DNA of 5,856 nucleotides from Bacteroidaceae bacterium (GCA_017628775.1 JAGBYN010000017.1:1-5856), one strand, 5' to 3'. Counted from the first letter of the stretch, positions 1-5,552 are shown. A program made the numbers and translations. Notes: generated from the sequence alone by a model not told the origin.

Positions 1-365
1 AACGTTGATCCTCCGGGTATTCCTGGTTGTGAAAACTTGCCATATCCCATTTCTGCGGGGATATAGATTTCCCATTTATCACCAACGTGCATTTCCTGAA
101 GGGCAATGATCCACCCTTCAATGAGGTCGCAGAGTCGGCACGCTAATGGCGCACCGCTCAAACTGCTGTCAAATTTCTTGCCGTTGATGGTCTTGCCCAC
201 GTAATGTGCGGTAATGATGCTGCGGCGTGTAGGTTTTGGGGCTGAAGCATCGCCCGTTTTAAGGATTTTGTAGAAGATGCCCTTGGGTAGTGGCATGACA
301 CCTTCTTCGTTGGCTTTTGCTGAGAGCCAATCTTTGTTGGCTTGGATATATTCTTTTTTTGCCAT
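1..365 (-). CDS. FKBP-type peptidyl-prolyl cis-trans isomerase, C-terminus cut off by the window edge
   Basis: The open frame runs leftward from an ATG at 365-363 to the window edge without a stop, giving 121 residues plus two bases. The expected C-terminal strand of the fold, probably about 10-20 residues, is missing because of the window. The FKBP core is clear: VHY-like HYVGKTINGKKFDSS at 54-68, IEGW at 82-85, the VGDKWEIYIP strand at 94-103 and the GYG turn at 107-109. Residues matching the usual proline-binding pocket are Y55, F65, D66, I82, W85 and Y108. FKBPs catalyse cis-trans isomerisation of X-Pro bonds and help protein folding. There is no signal peptide or lipobox in the charged N-terminus (MAKKEYIQ), so a cytoplasmic location is inferred, unlike the lipoprotein FKBPs of this phylum. 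The pocket region has C76 and C79, with C76 about where many FKBPs have Phe. No Shine-Dalgarno sequence precedes the start. Confidence 0.9.
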   Translation of the reverse strand, partial: MAKKEYIQANKDWLSAKANEEGVMPLPKGIFYKILKTGDASAPKPTRRSIITAHYVGKTINGKKFDSSLSGAPLACRLCDLIEGWIIALQEMHVGDKWEIYIPAEMGYGKFSQPGIPGGST

Positions 366-428
366 AATTCTTTGAATTTTGTGGGGTTAGTGATATGAAA
401 TAATCATCTGCTTCATTCCGAGGGTAGG

Positions 429-448
429 CGCTTTGGCCAACCAAAGCG
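429..448. repeat. Perfect 8-bp-stem hairpin
   Basis: CGCTTTGG at 429-436 is the exact reverse complement of CCAAAGCG at 441-448, with a four-base loop, CCAA. On the minus strand it lies about 65-85 bases upstream of the FKBP start and more than 200 bases past the M20 stop. No T-run follows on either strand, so it is not a canonical intrinsic terminator. It may be a small dispersed palindromic repeat or a structured element in the FKBP leader. Confidence 0.6.
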
Positions 449-490
449 GTTGCAGAGCGGAGATACCTTTGGCGTCTTGCAAGCGTAGCG

Positions 491-530
491 ATAGAAACTA
501 TAGAGGTTATAGATGCTATAGAAATATAGG
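491..530. repeat. Degenerate 9-bp tandem repeat, ATAGANNNT
   Basis: Units begin at 491, 500, 509 and 518 and read ATAGAAACT, ATAGAGGTT, ATAGATGCT and ATAGAAAT. The last full unit is one base shorter, and a partial ATAGG follows at 526. The spacing is regular but the variable bases differ, so this is an old or degenerate array. No coding role is seen. Confidence 0.6.
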
Positions 531-533
531 TGG

Positions 534-612
534 GGCGAAGCCTCCTCTCTCCTCTCTCAACCCTCGTTAGTACGTTGATTGACAACGGGCCGACACGGTG
601 ATCGGCCCCTAC
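534..612. repeat. 79-bp dispersed repeat, copy 1
   Basis: By hand alignment this stretch matches 5237-5315 over 79 bases without gaps, with 74 identical (five substitutions). It starts in a GAA-loop hairpin (GGGGC at 532-536, GCCTC at 540-544, one G-T pair), continues through a CTCTCTCC pyrimidine tract and CGTTAGTACGTTG, and ends with a 7-bp hairpin: GGGCCGA at 587-593, TCGGCCC at 602-608, loop CACGGTGA. Relative to the M20 gene it sits in the 3' region in antisense orientation. There is no coding potential. Confidence 0.85.
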
Positions 613-627
613 ATGCCGAATGGATTC

Positions 628-667
628 TCTCTAAACTCTAAACTCTCAACTCTCAACTTTCAACTCT
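628..667. repeat. CTCTAAAC/CTCTCAAC low-complexity tract
   Basis: A pyrimidine-rich run of near-repeats of about 7-8 bases (ACTCTAA, ACTCTCA, ACTTTCA) leads directly into the stop codon of the M20 gene, whose TAG is read at 668-666. Similar wording (CTCTCAAC, CTTAACCT) occurs at 5149-5360, so the two gaps probably share an origin. Confidence 0.55.
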
Positions 668-1700
668 ACCCCTTGATAAGTGCGATATAGAAATTCAAGG
701 CCTCTTTCAATTCCGAAAGACAGATGTACTCGTCGGCCGTGTGTGAGCGCGCAGAGTTGCCAGGACCTAACTTAAATGAGGGGAAGGGCATCAATGCCTG
801 GTCGGATAAGGTGGGCGAGCCAAAAGGTTCTTTGCCTTGATGGATGCAGTATTGAATTAGGGGATGGTTGATGTCGATATGCGATGAGTTTAAACGCGTG
901 CTTCGGGCTACCACATCTGAGGTTAAGTTCTTCTGAATTTCAGTGAGTATTTCCACATTGCTGTAGCACTCGTTGGTACGTACATCAACAACGAAGGTGC
1001 AGCGGTCTGGCACAACGTTATGCTGGGTGCCCGCTTGTACTTGTGTGACACTTGTTTTTACGGCGCCCAATAACGGAGACACTTTTTCAAAGCGGTGCGT
1101 GCGTAGCCATTCTATGTCGGTCATGGCTTTGTAGATGGCATTAACACCTTCTTCGCGTGCAGCATGGCCTGATTTGCCATGAGCGGTGCAGTCCAGCACC
1201 ATTAACCCTTTCTCGGCTATAGCAGGCTGCATGCCGGTTGGTTCGCCTACAATGGCAACATCAATAGGCGGGAGAAGCGGGAGTACGCTTTCAATACCAT
1301 TTTTTCCCGACACTTCTTCTTCGGCTGAGGCTAAATAAATAAGGTTGTAAGGCAGGGTGCCGTCGTCCTCGCGCTGCAGCTGCATAAATGCAAAGAGCAA
1401 AGCCACCAAGCCACCTCCGCAATCGTTGGCACCAAGACCATAAAGGCGATCGCCTTCAAGTGTGGCGGTGAAGGGAGAACGCTGCCAGCCCGATACCGGT
1501 TTTACAGTGTCGATATGGGCATTCAACAAGAGGGTGGGGCGGTGAGGCAGAAACGTTGAGCCAACACACCAAAGGTTGTTGGCATGGCGATGCGCCTGCA
1601 AACCATTGCTCTTCATGAACAAGGCCAGTTCGTCGGCGCAAGCCGATTCCTCACGACTGATTGATGGAATATTGATGAGGCGTTGTAATAGTGTAATCAT
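666..1700 (-). CDS. argE: M20 family metallo-deacylase, ArgE-type (acetylornithine / N-acylcitrulline deacylase)
   Basis: This 344-residue protein is a complete zinc-dependent M20 hydrolase. The expected residues are visible: H62 and D64 in HIDTV, bridging D93 in ANDCGGG, catalytic E128 and metal ligand E129 in SAEEEVSG, E153 in VGEPTG, H179 in the dimerisation-domain GKSGHA, and the last ligand H320 in HTADEY. The lid/dimerisation domain spans roughly 165-275. ArgE-type enzymes remove the N-acyl group from an arginine precursor in the cytoplasm. In Bacteroides the pathway is known to run through N-succinylated intermediates, so the substrate may be N-succinylcitrulline rather than acetylornithine; that choice is inference. 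No other arg gene is in the window. The only usable ATG is at 1700-1698, and it lacks a Shine-Dalgarno sequence. The stop is TAG. The 21-bp repeat array begins 40 bases upstream of the start. DapE or another M20 peptidase is a less likely alternative. Confidence 0.85.
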   Translation of the reverse strand: MITLLQRLINIPSISREESACADELALFMKSNGLQAHRHANNLWCVGSTFLPHRPTLLLNAHIDTVKPVSGWQRSPFTATLEGDRLYGLGANDCGGGLVALLFAFMQLQREDDGTLPYNLIYLASAEEEVSGKNGIESVLPLLPPIDVAIVGEPTGMQPAIAEKGLMVLDCTAHGKSGHAAREEGVNAIYKAMTDIEWLRTHRFEKVSPLLGAVKTSVTQVQAGTQHNVVPDRCTFVVDVRTNECYSNVEILTEIQKNLTSDVVARSTRLNSSHIDINHPLIQYCIHQGKEPFGSPTLSDQALMPFPSFKLGPGNSARSHTADEYICLSELKEALNFYIALIKG

Positions 1701-1740
1701 ACCGTTTTTGAAGTGATGGGCAGTTGGTGGCGCGCAAACC

Positions 1741-1820
1741 GGAATCCGTTAAAACTAAACGGGATTTAGTTGAAACTAAAGAGGATTCCGTTTGAAGTAA
1801 ACAGGATTTAGTGAAAAGCA
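1741..1820. repeat. Four-unit 21-bp tandem repeat, possible operator array
   Basis: Units start at 1741, 1762, 1783 and 1804, exactly 21 bases apart; the fourth is incomplete. Each begins GGATT or GGAAT and continues with a GTTNAAACTAAA-like segment. Units 1 and 3 carry CCG after the first five or six bases, while units 2 and 4 carry TAG, which suggests a 42-bp higher-order pattern. Unit 2 contains a perfect inverted repeat, TTTAGTT (1765-1771) and AACTAAA (1774-1780), and another AACTAAA lies at 1753-1759. The array ends 41 bases upstream of the M20 start codon and lies about 160 bases upstream of the rightward promoter candidate. A 21-bp period is two helical turns, which would suit protein binding on one face; this is inference. 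Confidence 0.75.
1750..1780 (-). promoter_or_regulatory. Weak promoter candidate for the M20 gene inside the 21-bp array
   Basis: On the minus strand TAGTTTTA (1757-1750) matches seven of the eight positions of the Bacteroidetes -7 element TAnnTTTG. A TTTA at 1780-1777 lies 19 bases further upstream, where a -33 TTTG/TTG element is expected. Transcription would then begin about 40 bases before the M20 ATG. TAGTTT is part of the repeated unit, so the match may be coincidental. Confidence 0.25.
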
Positions 1821-1960
1821 ATCCATGCCGGCAGATCTTTGGTGAAGCAGAGGTCCTTATTCCTGTGATTTCGTGTTGCTCAGAGCCTTTATGTGCCTTA
1901 AAAGTGTTACAAATTTGGTTATTTTTAACAATAGTACGAAAATAAATAAAGAAAAAAACA

Positions 1961-1989
1961 TTTATTTACAAGAAAAACCAATAACTTTG
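1961..1989 (+). promoter_or_regulatory. Bacteroidetes-type promoter for the acyl-CoA synthetase-prfB operon
   Basis: TAACTTTG at 1982-1989 matches the Bacteroidetes primary sigma factor -7 consensus TAnnTTTG at every fixed position. TTTA at 1961-1964 lies 17 bases upstream and is an imperfect match to the -33 TTTG element, in A/T-rich surroundings. Transcription would start near 1995, leaving an untranslated leader of roughly 80 bases before the ATG at 2078. No riboswitch family was recognised in that leader. Confidence 0.45.
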
Positions 1990-2077
1990 CTTAAAATAGG
2001 GGAATTGTTAGGAATGGCATGGATTAGTGATGCCTATTTCAAGGGTTCTCTTTTAAATTAAAAACCTTGTCTGAACT

Positions 2078-3889
2078 ATGCTAAACCGTTCACATTTTTC
2101 TACGCTTATTGAAGAGCAAGCTGAGAAGTATGGCGATACGCGAGTAATGTCATACCGCGATTACGACCTTGATAAATGGGTTGAGATTTCATGGAATACT
2201 TTTGCAAAGACGAAACATGCTGTTTCCAGGGCATTACTAAAGGCTAATGTTGGCGTTCAAGAATGCGTCGCGGTGTTCTCTCAAAACAAACCTGAATGTT
2301 TGTATATTGACTTTGGTGCGTATGCTATTCGTGCCATTACTGTGCCTATCTTTGCAACGAGTAGTGCTGCGCAAGTGTCGTATATCATTCAGGACGCTTC
2401 AATTCGTTATATCTTTGTGGGCGAACAGCAACAGTATGACACCACCTTCTCGGTAATTTCGATTTGTCCAACCTTGGAGAAAATTGTTATTTTTGATAAG
2501 AAGGTGAAGAAAAATCCCAACGACCATTTGTCGGTGTATCTGGATGAGTTCTTAGCTGAGCTATGGGATGACACGACCTTTGATGCAGAGATCAAGCAAC
2601 GTCAAAGCGCAGCTTGCGACAAGGATTATGCCAATATCTTGTACACCAGTGGAACTACGGGACAAAGCAAGGGCGTTATCCTTACCCATGAAATGTATCG
2701 TGAGGCCTTGCGTGTGAATAATTTGGCTGTGCCCATGCATGAAGGATACACGGCCATCAACTTCCTCCCCTTTGCTCATGTGTTTGAACGCGCCTGGAGT
2801 TATTGGTGCTTGGCTGAGGGTATGCACTTGGCGGTGAACCTTCGTCCGCTGGATATTCAAAAGTCGCTCACCGAGGTTCATCCTCATTGCATGTGCTCTG
2901 TGCCACGCTTCTGGGAAAAGGTTTATCAAGGCGTGTTGCAAAAGATGGAGTCGGGGTCGTTTGTTCAGCGTAAGCTCATTAAGAATGCTATTGACGTTGG
3001 TTCACGTTGTTGGTTGGAATATACTTCAAAGGGCAAGCCTCTACCTTTAGGTTTGAAGTTGAAGTATGAATTCTACGACAGAACGATCATCAAGTTGCTT
3101 CGTAAGACATTAGGTCTTGAAAATGCACATATCTTCCCAACGGCTGGTGCGGCGGTGTCGCCTGAGGTTGAAACCTTTGTTCATGCAGCAGGTATCAATA
3201 TGCTCGTGGGCTACGGGTTGACCGAGTCAACAGCTACGGTGTCGTGCGATGTGGTGGGTAAGCCATTTACTTGCGGTTCGGTAGGACGTTTGGTGACCGA
3301 CCTGGAAATCAAGATTGGCGAAAACAATGAAATCCTTTTGCGAGGCAAAACCATTACACCAGGTTATTATAATAAACCTAAGGAAACCGCTGAGGCTATT
3401 GATGCCGAAGGTTGGTTCCATACCGGCGATGCAGGGTATATGAAGGATGGCGAGCTTTATCTGACGGAGCGCATTAAGGACTTGTTTAAAACATCAAATG
3501 GTAAATACATCGCACCACAGATGATTGAGTCGAAAATCGCCTTGGACCGTTTCAATACCCAAGCCGTTATCGTAGCTGACCAACGAAAGTTTGTGGCGGC
3601 CTTGATTGTGCCCGACTATGCACTGCTCAAGAAATATGCTGAGGATAATAACCTGGCTTGCATTACTCATGAAGAGTTGTGCGCCAATCCTCAAATCAAT
3701 CAAATGATTAAAGAGCGCCTTGACACCTTGCAACAAGACTTGGCCAGCTACGAAAAAGTTAAGAAATTTGTGTTGTTGCCCAAACCCTTTACCATGGAAA
3801 CGGGTGAGTTGACAAACACATTGAAGATTAAGCGTCGTGTGGTTTACGACAAATATGCCGACCTCATCAATAAAATGTATGAGGAATAA
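2078..3889 (+). CDS. Long-chain fatty acid-CoA ligase (AMP-forming acyl-CoA synthetase)
   Basis: This 603-residue protein belongs to the adenylate-forming (ANL) superfamily and most resembles the bacterial FAA1/FadD15-like long-chain acyl-CoA synthetases. The motifs appear in order: P-loop YTSGTTGQSKG at 189-199, PFAHVFER at 231-238, GYGLTE at 378-383, GWFHTGD at 445-451, hinge and A8 region ERIKDLFKTSNGKYIAP at 464-480, and the C-terminal TLKIKR at 581-586 with K583 as the probable catalytic lysine. The family activates a fatty acid with ATP to an acyl-adenylate and transfers it to coenzyme A at the inner face of the membrane; exact chain-length preference cannot be read here. The length is typical and no key residue is missing. 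An in-frame TGA at 2072-2074 makes 2078 the first possible ATG. No Shine-Dalgarno sequence is visible. prfB begins six bases after the stop, so the two form an operon. Confidence 0.93.
   Translation: MLNRSHFSTLIEEQAEKYGDTRVMSYRDYDLDKWVEISWNTFAKTKHAVSRALLKANVGVQECVAVFSQNKPECLYIDFGAYAIRAITVPIFATSSAAQVSYIIQDASIRYIFVGEQQQYDTTFSVISICPTLEKIVIFDKKVKKNPNDHLSVYLDEFLAELWDDTTFDAEIKQRQSAACDKDYANILYTSGTTGQSKGVILTHEMYREALRVNNLAVPMHEGYTAINFLPFAHVFERAWSYWCLAEGMHLAVNLRPLDIQKSLTEVHPHCMCSVPRFWEKVYQGVLQKMESGSFVQRKLIKNAIDVGSRCWLEYTSKGKPLPLGLKLKYEFYDRTIIKLLRKTLGLENAHIFPTAGAAVSPEVETFVHAAGINMLVGYGLTESTATVSCDVVGKPFTCGSVGRLVTDLEIKIGENNEILLRGKTITPGYYNKPKETAEAIDAEGWFHTGDAGYMKDGELYLTERIKDLFKTSNGKYIAPQMIESKIALDRFNTQAVIVADQRKFVAALIVPDYALLKKYAEDNNLACITHEELCANPQINQMIKERLDTLQQDLASYEKVKKFVLLPKPFTMETGELTNTLKIKRRVVYDKYADLINKMYEE
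3881..3886 (+). promoter_or_regulatory. Possible Shine-Dalgarno site of prfB inside the upstream gene
   Basis: GAGGAA, which encodes the last two glutamates of the acyl-CoA synthetase, ends nine bases before the prfB ATG at 3896. It is the only purine-rich Shine-Dalgarno-like motif ahead of a start in the window. Its placement would fit translational coupling across the six-base gap. Bacteroidetes rarely depend on such sites, so its use is uncertain. Confidence 0.4.
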
Positions 3890-3895
3890 TAAAGT

Positions 3896-5017
3896 ATGAT
3901 AACGATAGAACAATTAAAGGAAACGGTAGGGCGCGTTGAAGCGCTGAATAAATACTTAGATATTGACTCAAAAATCATTGAGCACGAAGAAGAACTCTTA
4001 AGAACACAAGATCCTGGATTTTGGGATGATGCCAAGAGGGCTGAGGAGCAGATGAAGAAGGTGAAGGGCTTGGAAAAATGGATTAAGGGCTACAAAGAAG
4101 TGAAAACAATGGTTGATGAACTCGCCATTGCTTTTGATTTCTACAAAGAAGAAATGGTAACGGAAGAGGAAGTGGATGAGGCGTATGCCAATGCACTCAA
4201 GGCCATTGAGGAACTTGAACTCAGAAATATGTTGCGCCAAGAGGAAGATTCGATGGATTGTGTGCTGAAGATAAACTCTGGTGCAGGCGGAACGGAAAGT
4301 CAGGACTGGGCTTCCATGCTGATGCGTATGTATATGCGTTATGCTGAAGCCAGTGGCAGAAAGGTGACCATCGTTAACCTTCAGGATGGAGATGAAGCTG
4401 GTATAAAAACCGTAACCATGGAGATTGAAGGTGATTCGGCTTACGGATATTTAAAGAGCGAAAATGGCGTGCATCGCTTGGTGCGTGTTTCGCCTTACAA
4501 TGCGCAGGGCAAACGTATGACGAGTTTTGCTTCAGTGTTCGTGACGCCTCTTGTTGATGATTCTATCGAAGTGTATGTTGATCCCGCGCGTATCAGTTGG
4601 GATACATTCCGCTCTGGCGGTGCTGGTGGTCAGAATGTCAATAAGGTGGAAACGGGTGTGCGCTTAAGATATATGTATCAAGATCCTGATACGGGCGAGG
4701 AAGAAGAAATCCTTATTGAAAATACCGAGAGCCGTAAGCAGTTGGAGAATCGTGAAAATGCCATGCGCTTGTTGCGTTCACAACTTTACGATCGTGCCTT
4801 GCAGAAACGTAAGGCAGCTCAAGCTAAGATTGAAGCCGGTAAGAAGAAAATCGAATGGGGAAGTCAGATTCGTAGTTATGTGTTTGACGACAGGCGCGTT
4901 AAGGATCATAGAACCGGATTTCAAACCAGTGATGTCGGCGGTGTGATGGATGGTAAGATTGATGGCTTTATTAAGGCTTACCTGATGGAAGAAGGTGGCG
5001 TAGATACCGAAGCCTAA
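3896..5017 (+). CDS. prfB: Peptide chain release factor 2 (RF2), no programmed frameshift
   Basis: This 373-residue class I release factor recognises UAA and UGA stop codons and triggers peptide release from the ribosome. Domain 1 is a charged helical region (about 1-110). It is followed by SGAGGTESQDWA at 128-139, the stop-codon recognition tripeptide region SPYNAQGKR at 199-207 and the catalytic SGGAGGQNVNKVET at 240-253, with GGQ at 244-246. The C-terminal ending RSYVFDDRRVKDHRTG is typical of RF2. E. coli RF2 is 365 residues, so the length is normal. The recognition tripeptide is SPY where E. coli has SPF, a conservative change. The familiar in-frame UGA and +1 frameshift near codon 26 are absent: the corresponding YL/D junction is read in frame as TAC TTA GAT at 3953-3961, with no purine-rich stimulator upstream. 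Autoregulation by frameshifting is therefore not expected. The gene is the second in an operon with the acyl-CoA synthetase, and the stop is TAA. Confidence 0.97.
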   Translation: MITIEQLKETVGRVEALNKYLDIDSKIIEHEEELLRTQDPGFWDDAKRAEEQMKKVKGLEKWIKGYKEVKTMVDELAIAFDFYKEEMVTEEEVDEAYANALKAIEELELRNMLRQEEDSMDCVLKINSGAGGTESQDWASMLMRMYMRYAEASGRKVTIVNLQDGDEAGIKTVTMEIEGDSAYGYLKSENGVHRLVRVSPYNAQGKRMTSFASVFVTPLVDDSIEVYVDPARISWDTFRSGGAGGQNVNKVETGVRLRYMYQDPDTGEEEEILIENTESRKQLENRENAMRLLRSQLYDRALQKRKAAQAKIEAGKKKIEWGSQIRSYVFDDRRVKDHRTGFQTSDVGGVMDGKIDGFIKAYLMEEGGVDTEA

Positions 5018-5148
5018 TACTCATTATATATAATATATAAGGAGGCGAGTCGATAAGAGAGGATGGAGAACAATAATTTAGGTAGAGAAAGTTTGCCCCA
5101 AACGACAAATTGCCGGATGCTGGTCGCTTTATAATCGCTTAATCTCAA

Positions 5149-5356
5149 AACTTCTTAACCTCTTAACCTCATAACCTCTTAACGAGCCACAGGCTTTTCT
5201 TAACCTCATAACGGACCTTTAGGTCCCTCTTAACGAGGCGAAGCCTCTTCTCTCCTCTCTCAACTCTCGTTAGTACGTTGGTTGCCGACGGGCCGACACG
5301 GTGATCGGCCCCTACCTCTCAACTTCTTAACGAGCCATAGGCTTCTCTTAACCTCA
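5149..5356. repeat. Cluster of five small hairpins spaced by CTCTTAAC-like octamers
   Basis: CTTAACCT/CTCATAAC units recur through this stretch and are interrupted by five different hairpins: AGCC-ACA-GGCT (5185-5195), GGACCT-TT-AGGTCC (5213-5226), GAGGC-GAA-GCCTC (5235-5247), GGGCCGA with TCGGCCC (5290-5311), and AGCC-ATA-GGCT (5333-5343). The first, third and fifth are each directly preceded by CTTAACGAG or CTTAACGAGC. The first and fifth differ by a single loop base. The arrangement resembles a mosaic of REP-like palindromes in a low-complexity spacer. It lies between prfB and the small membrane gene and would be in the transcript if there is read-through. Confidence 0.75.
5237..5315. repeat. 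79-bp dispersed repeat, copy 2
   Basis: This is the partner of 534-612, with 74 of 79 bases identical and the same orientation on the plus strand. It begins in the GAGGC-GAA-GCCTC hairpin and ends just after the GGGCCGA/TCGGCCC hairpin (5290-5296 and 5305-5311). The final segment from CGGGCCG onward is identical in both copies, while the differences fall in the pyrimidine tract and just before the hairpin. It is embedded in the octamer/hairpin cluster. Confidence 0.85.
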
Positions 5357-5391
5357 AAACCTAAATTAATAACACTATAAAATTTATTATT

Positions 5392-5529
5392 ATGTCAGCA
5401 AAGAATAATGCGCGCAAGTCTGCTCATGCTATGAAGGAAAAGCAGCAGGCTCGCAAGGTCCTTTTTGGATTGGTTGGTGCACTCATTGCACTCGGTTTGC
5501 TTGCTATTTTAACAGCAGGCTTGATTTAA
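5392..5529 (+). CDS. Small single-span membrane protein, function unknown (45 residues)
   Basis: An ATG at 5392 opens a 45-codon frame ending in TAA at 5527-5529. The first 22 residues are hydrophilic and basic (K4, R8, K9, K15, K17, R21, K22, with H12). Residues 23-45 form one uninterrupted hydrophobic, glycine-rich segment beginning VLFGLVGALIALG, with G26, G29, G35 and G43. This predicts one transmembrane helix with the N-terminus in the cytoplasm. There is no lipobox or signal peptidase site, so it is probably an anchored micropeptide rather than a secreted one. An A/T-rich leader (5361-5391) without a Shine-Dalgarno sequence fits Bacteroidetes starts. A strong terminator begins 24 bases after the stop, which supports a real gene end. 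I do not recognise the family. It is either expressed alone or as the tail of the prfB transcript. Confidence 0.75.
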   Translation: MSAKNNARKSAHAMKEKQQARKVLFGLVGALIALGLLAILTAGLI

Positions 5530-5552
5530 TGTCTCAAAAAGGATAAAGGGAT

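Larger units (their letters stand above)
366..665. other. Repeat-rich intergenic gap, no gene seen
   Basis: This gap lies between the 3' end of the M20 gene and the 5' end of the FKBP gene, both on the minus strand. It contains an 8-bp-stem hairpin (429-448), a 9-bp degenerate tandem repeat (491-530), one copy of a 79-bp repeat (534-612) and a CTCTAAAC/CTCTCAAC low-complexity tract (about 628-667). An open frame on the minus strand (259-585) overlaps these repeats and the FKBP start. Its Arg/Ser-rich product shows no family resemblance, so I do not call it. No TAnnTTTG promoter was found for the FKBP gene. Confidence 0.7.
1701..2077. promoter_or_regulatory. Divergent intergenic control region
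   Basis: This 377-base gap separates the leftward M20 gene from the rightward acyl-CoA synthetase gene, so it should contain promoters for both. The left part has the 21-bp tandem array (1741-1820). The right part is A/T-rich and carries a Bacteroidetes-type promoter candidate (1961-1989), followed by a leader of roughly 80 bases. A 62-codon frame at 1873-2061 overlaps that promoter and has no recognisable features, so it is not called. Confidence 0.7.
5018..5391. other. Repeat-dense intergenic gap after prfB
   Basis: The gap opens with an A/T hairpin (TTATATA 5024-5030, TATATAA 5034-5040) that has no T-run after it, so it is not a canonical terminator. Positions 5041-5140 show nothing recognisable apart from a 23-codon frame (5063-5134) that I do not call. 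Positions 5149-5360 hold the octamer/hairpin cluster and the second 79-bp repeat. The last 30 bases are A/T-rich and form the leader of the small gene at 5392. No clear terminator for prfB is present. Confidence 0.65.

Noticed and set aside
259..585. Minus-strand open frame of 108 codons
   Set aside because: It overlaps the FKBP start and runs through the 79-bp and 9-bp repeats. The product is Arg/Ser-rich with no family resemblance, so it is probably fortuitous.
887..905. STRLNSSH peptide in the M20 protein, which resembles a peptide known from sequencing-adapter contamination
   Set aside because: The frame continues normally on both sides with family-like sequence and all downstream catalytic residues, so it reads as natural protein sequence.
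1873..2061. Plus-strand open frame of 62 codons before the acyl-CoA synthetase
   Set aside because: It spans the best promoter candidate (1961-1989), lies in A/T-rich sequence and shows no domain or conserved pattern.
5023..5040. A/T hairpin directly after prfB as a terminator
   Set aside because: The stem is all A-T and is followed by GGAGGCG rather than a T-run, so it does not meet the intrinsic terminator pattern.
5063..5134. 23-codon frame after prfB, preceded by a purine-rich GAGAGG
   Set aside because: It is too short, has no recognisable pattern, and its end runs towards the repeat tract. A purine-rich leader is not strong evidence in this phylum.
5149..5356. Possible CRISPR array or integron attC cluster
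   Set aside because: The repeats are 8 bases and degenerate, the hairpins differ from one another, and no attC core-site pairs, integrase or cas genes are present.
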